NCBI RefSeq assembly: GCF_047345415.1
Contig: NZ_JBLFEP010000002.1
Span: forward strand, 744,001 to 808,000
Length of the DNA: 64,000 nucleotides
Direction of reading: 5' to 3'
DNA from: Maribacter_C sp947494565
GTDB taxonomy: Bacteria; Bacteroidota; Bacteroidia; Flavobacteriales; Flavobacteriaceae
The notes under the pieces: generated by a model
Told to the model about the DNA's origin: nothing
Database searches by the model: none
Seen by the model: only the letters and a program-made list of their open reading frames with translations
In this document: in pieces, positions 62,347 through 64,000 of the stretch
Numbering within the stretch: position 1 is the first letter of the stretch
Layout: every line of letters starts with the position of its first letter
Made by a program: the position numbers and the translations under genes

Positions 62347-63036
62347 ATGAACATTTTTAATAGAAAGACAAAGCAGAAACATATTCAACAGTTTGAGTAT
62401 AATATTGCCGAACTATTAAAGTCTGAATTACCCCAATTGAAAAAGGCACTAGATATGTCAAAAATTGAGGGAATTTATTTTGCGCATAAACCAAAAGGAA
62501 TCTCCATTATACATAGTTATTCTGAAAAAGATTTTGCAGAAATCAATCGAAATGGTAAGTCAAGTTTTGTTTTAAATGGTATTTCCGTTTGGAATAAAGA
62601 ATTAAAAAGTTTTGAAGCAATTTCATTAAGCTACCTAAACAATACTATTTCTTGGTTTGCAGTTCAGAACCCAGAACGTTTTCATAAAACATTCGATTTG
62701 AGCCAACTTAAAAAAGGGCAAATCAAACTGGAGCAAAAAGAAATCAAGAATTCCGATAAAGAAAAAGTTGAAAAACTTCTAAAGTCTTTATCTAAGGGAC
62801 AACTTGGACTTCTGGAATTGGAACATACTTTTGAAATGGAGCTTGATGAAAAACCGTTTTATCCGATTTTGAATATGGAGGACGGAAACTATATTGCAGT
62901 GGACACCAAAGCAAAGATATATCGCCTAAACCACGACCATGAAGAGGAGGTTAGGTTAATAGCAAAAAACCCTACAGACTTCTTTGAAATATACAATGGA
63001 CAGAAAAGTGAATTGGAAAAAATCATGTATGAGTAA
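62347..63036 (+). CDS. Orphan 229-aa protein, possible SUKH-like
   Basis: The product is A/T-rich in codon use and begins MNIFNRKTKQKHIQQFEYNI. The last 60 residues (FYPILNMEDGNYIAVDTKAK, then YRLNHDHEEEVRLIAKN and DFFEIYN) recall the end of SMI1/KNR4 (SUKH) proteins, which include toxin-immunity proteins. The rest has no likeness I recognise. It starts 7 bp after a short inverted repeat and has no operon partner, as expected of a cassette gene. Confidence 0.55.
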   Translation: MNIFNRKTKQKHIQQFEYNIAELLKSELPQLKKALDMSKIEGIYFAHKPKGISIIHSYSEKDFAEINRNGKSSFVLNGISVWNKELKSFEAISLSYLNNTISWFAVQNPERFHKTFDLSQLKKGQIKLEQKEIKNSDKEKVEKLLKSLSKGQLGLLELEHTFEMELDEKPFYPILNMEDGNYIAVDTKAKIYRLNHDHEEEVRLIAKNPTDFFEIYNGQKSELEKIMYE

Positions 63037-63138
63037 AAAAATGTTTTAAAGCGGCCCATAAATGGACTATTCACTCAAATGCGGTTGTGTCGATGGACTT
63101 AGCAATATTTCGGAGAATTTAACTCGGCCGAAAAAAAC

Positions 63139-63337
63139 GTTGGGTAACAAAACCTAAACGTAATGCGGACTTTTGGGCAAAACCGAAAGGTCTATGTATT
63201 TTTACTAAGTCGCTAAATCTTATGGATTTAGCTTTGGACAAGAAAAAATAAAACTAAACAATAAGCTTTAGCTTCGTGCTCAGACGGAAACGAATAGTTT
63301 CCTTACTTCCGCACTACGCTTAGCCGAACCGTTGTGC
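63139..63337. repeat. ~200-bp imperfect hairpin with nested stems, attC-like
   Basis: TAAACGTAATGCGGA (63155-63169) pairs at 13 of 15 positions with TCCGCACTACGCTTA (63308-63322). Inside are GCTAAATC/GATTTAGC (63211-63231) and GGAAAC/GTTTCC (63286-63302). The left edge is GTTGGGTAACA, the right edge GTTGTGC. Long folded intergenic units ending in a GTTRRRY-like box between single genes resemble integron attC sites. GTTGTGC deviates from that consensus at one position. Confidence 0.5.
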
Positions 63338-63417
63338 TTAATTTCAGAAAATGGGAAAAATTACCACAAGCAAATTAATGAGTTGAACTTTTGATAATAG
63401 AAATAGAGAAGATAATT

Positions 63418-63921
63418 ATGAAAGAAATACTTGAAGAATATGCTTTGATTGCTGAAATCATATCAGCCCTTGCTGTTATCATTTCATTGATTTTTGTTGG
63501 ATTACAAATAAGGAGTAATACAAAAGCAACACAAGCCTCAACTTTCCATGAGATTGCGGCCCTAGATATTCATATACTTCTAAGTTTAGGTGCTTCAAAA
63601 GAAGCATCAAGAATAGTTTCAACTTTCCGAATGAATCCGGATGTCTTAACCGAAGAAGAACATAATCATGGTTTTCACTTATTTGCTGCGGAAATAAGGC
63701 ACGTTGAGAATCTATTTTTGCAGAACGAAAACAAAATGTTGAGTAAAAAAAATTGGGAATCGAGAAAATCATTAGTAGATGGAATGGTACTAACTCCTGG
63801 CTTTGGAGCACTTTTAGAAAGTCCGAATAAACAATTTTTTGACGGCTCTTTTATTCACTACGCAGAAAATTTAAGAAAAGAGCAGTTAAAAAAGGATGGC
63901 GATTTTGAAAATAAAAACTAA
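63418..63921 (+). CDS. Orphan single-TM protein in cassette-like unit
   Basis: The ATG at 63418 is preferred to TTG 63391. The 167-aa product has one membrane segment (IISALAVIISLIFVGLQI) followed by RSNTKATQASTFHEIAA, a layout seen in a widespread family of unknown one-TM proteins. The rest is helical and His/Glu-rich. Its TAA stop forms part of TAAGCACAAC, the complement of GTTGTGCTTA (63331-63340) upstream. It is probably a mobile accessory gene. Confidence 0.6.
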   Translation: MKEILEEYALIAEIISALAVIISLIFVGLQIRSNTKATQASTFHEIAALDIHILLSLGASKEASRIVSTFRMNPDVLTEEEHNHGFHLFAAEIRHVENLFLQNENKMLSKKNWESRKSLVDGMVLTPGFGALLESPNKQFFDGSFIHYAENLRKEQLKKDGDFENKN

Positions 63922-64000
63922 GCACAACAATGGCTATAAGTAATTGCTCGTTCTCGCCTACTTTGGAAATTCCTGCGAAATTTCCAACTTGGTGTGTACT
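63922..64000. repeat. Start of a second attC-like unit, cut by window end
   Basis: GCACAAC (63922-63928) directly follows the stop codon. Further on, TTGGAAATT (63963-63971) pairs with AATTTCCAA (63979-63987) around a 7-nt loop. If it is an attC-like site, a GTTGTGC box should follow just beyond the window. Confidence 0.4.

Noticed and set aside
1..64000. CRISPR arrays, insertion sequences and rRNA
   Set aside because: No regularly spaced long direct repeats, no transposase gene with terminal repeats, and no rRNA-like stretch were found by reading both strands.

Overview
The window looks like a chromosomal stretch from a marine Flavobacteriaceae bacterium (Bacteroidota) of moderate GC. The signs are family content and synteny: GYDIA-family GHMP kinase next to class II HMG-CoA reductase; a coaX, outer-membrane protein, TPR, LptC, CorC-like and PpiD run; mreBCD-mrdA-rodA next to purH; a DUF6747 micro-gene; an HYC_CC_PP protein beside a TonB receptor; and TAnnTTTG-type promoter boxes. 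No rRNA and no CRISPR array were seen. One tRNA gene (Phe) is present.

Layout. 1-532 is the 3' part of a cell-wall amidase. 529-4316 (minus) is an arsenosugar-type operon: exported rhodanese, TIGR04282 transferase, purine nucleoside phosphorylase, ArsM and TIGR04283 glycosyltransferase, with no ArsS radical SAM gene. 4396-5997 is a GH32 fructan hydrolase lipoprotein. 5998-8709 (minus) holds DinB-like, MTR-kinase-like and ADP-ribosylglycohydrolase genes. 8897-9067 is a 56-aa DUF6747 gene.

9323-23433 is a compact integrated element of about 14.1 kb inserted at the 3' end of tRNA-Phe, bounded by a 13-bp direct repeat. It carries an integrase, an AlpA-like HTH protein, a VirE_N-type primase, a VirE-type helicase ATPase, small and large terminase subunits, a tape-measure-like protein, an AbiC-like membrane protein, an SRAP protein, a YegP-like protein, an XRE repressor and several unknown small genes. 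No capsid, portal, protease, tail tube or lysis gene was recognised. I read it as a phage-satellite-like island. Between its replication and packaging genes lies a dense array of TGACA/TGTCA motifs, and related TGTCAAC repeats sit at both ends. This is the strongest candidate for an undescribed system here.

23495-61579 is mostly housekeeping: pantothenate kinase, envelope biogenesis (LptC, PpiD, LpxB, Ctp, NlpC/P60, MreBCD-PBP2-RodA), mevalonate pathway enzymes, a peptide utilisation pair (DPP IV and POT transporter), ComEC, SurE, an exported nuclease, PurH, a free-methionine-sulfoxide-reductase-like GAF protein, then a metal-handling cluster (HYC_CC_PP, HMA-MauE-like, TonB receptor, HMA protein, outer-membrane channel, DUF3179).

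61605-62082 looks like a deletion scar: an Rrf2 regulator lacking its N-terminus is joined back-to-back to the last 62 codons of an ABC permease resembling NosY. 62083-64000 is an A/T-rich accessory end, with two orphan genes each bracketed by its own short inverted repeat and separated by a ~200-bp imperfect hairpin, suggestive of integron-like cassettes.
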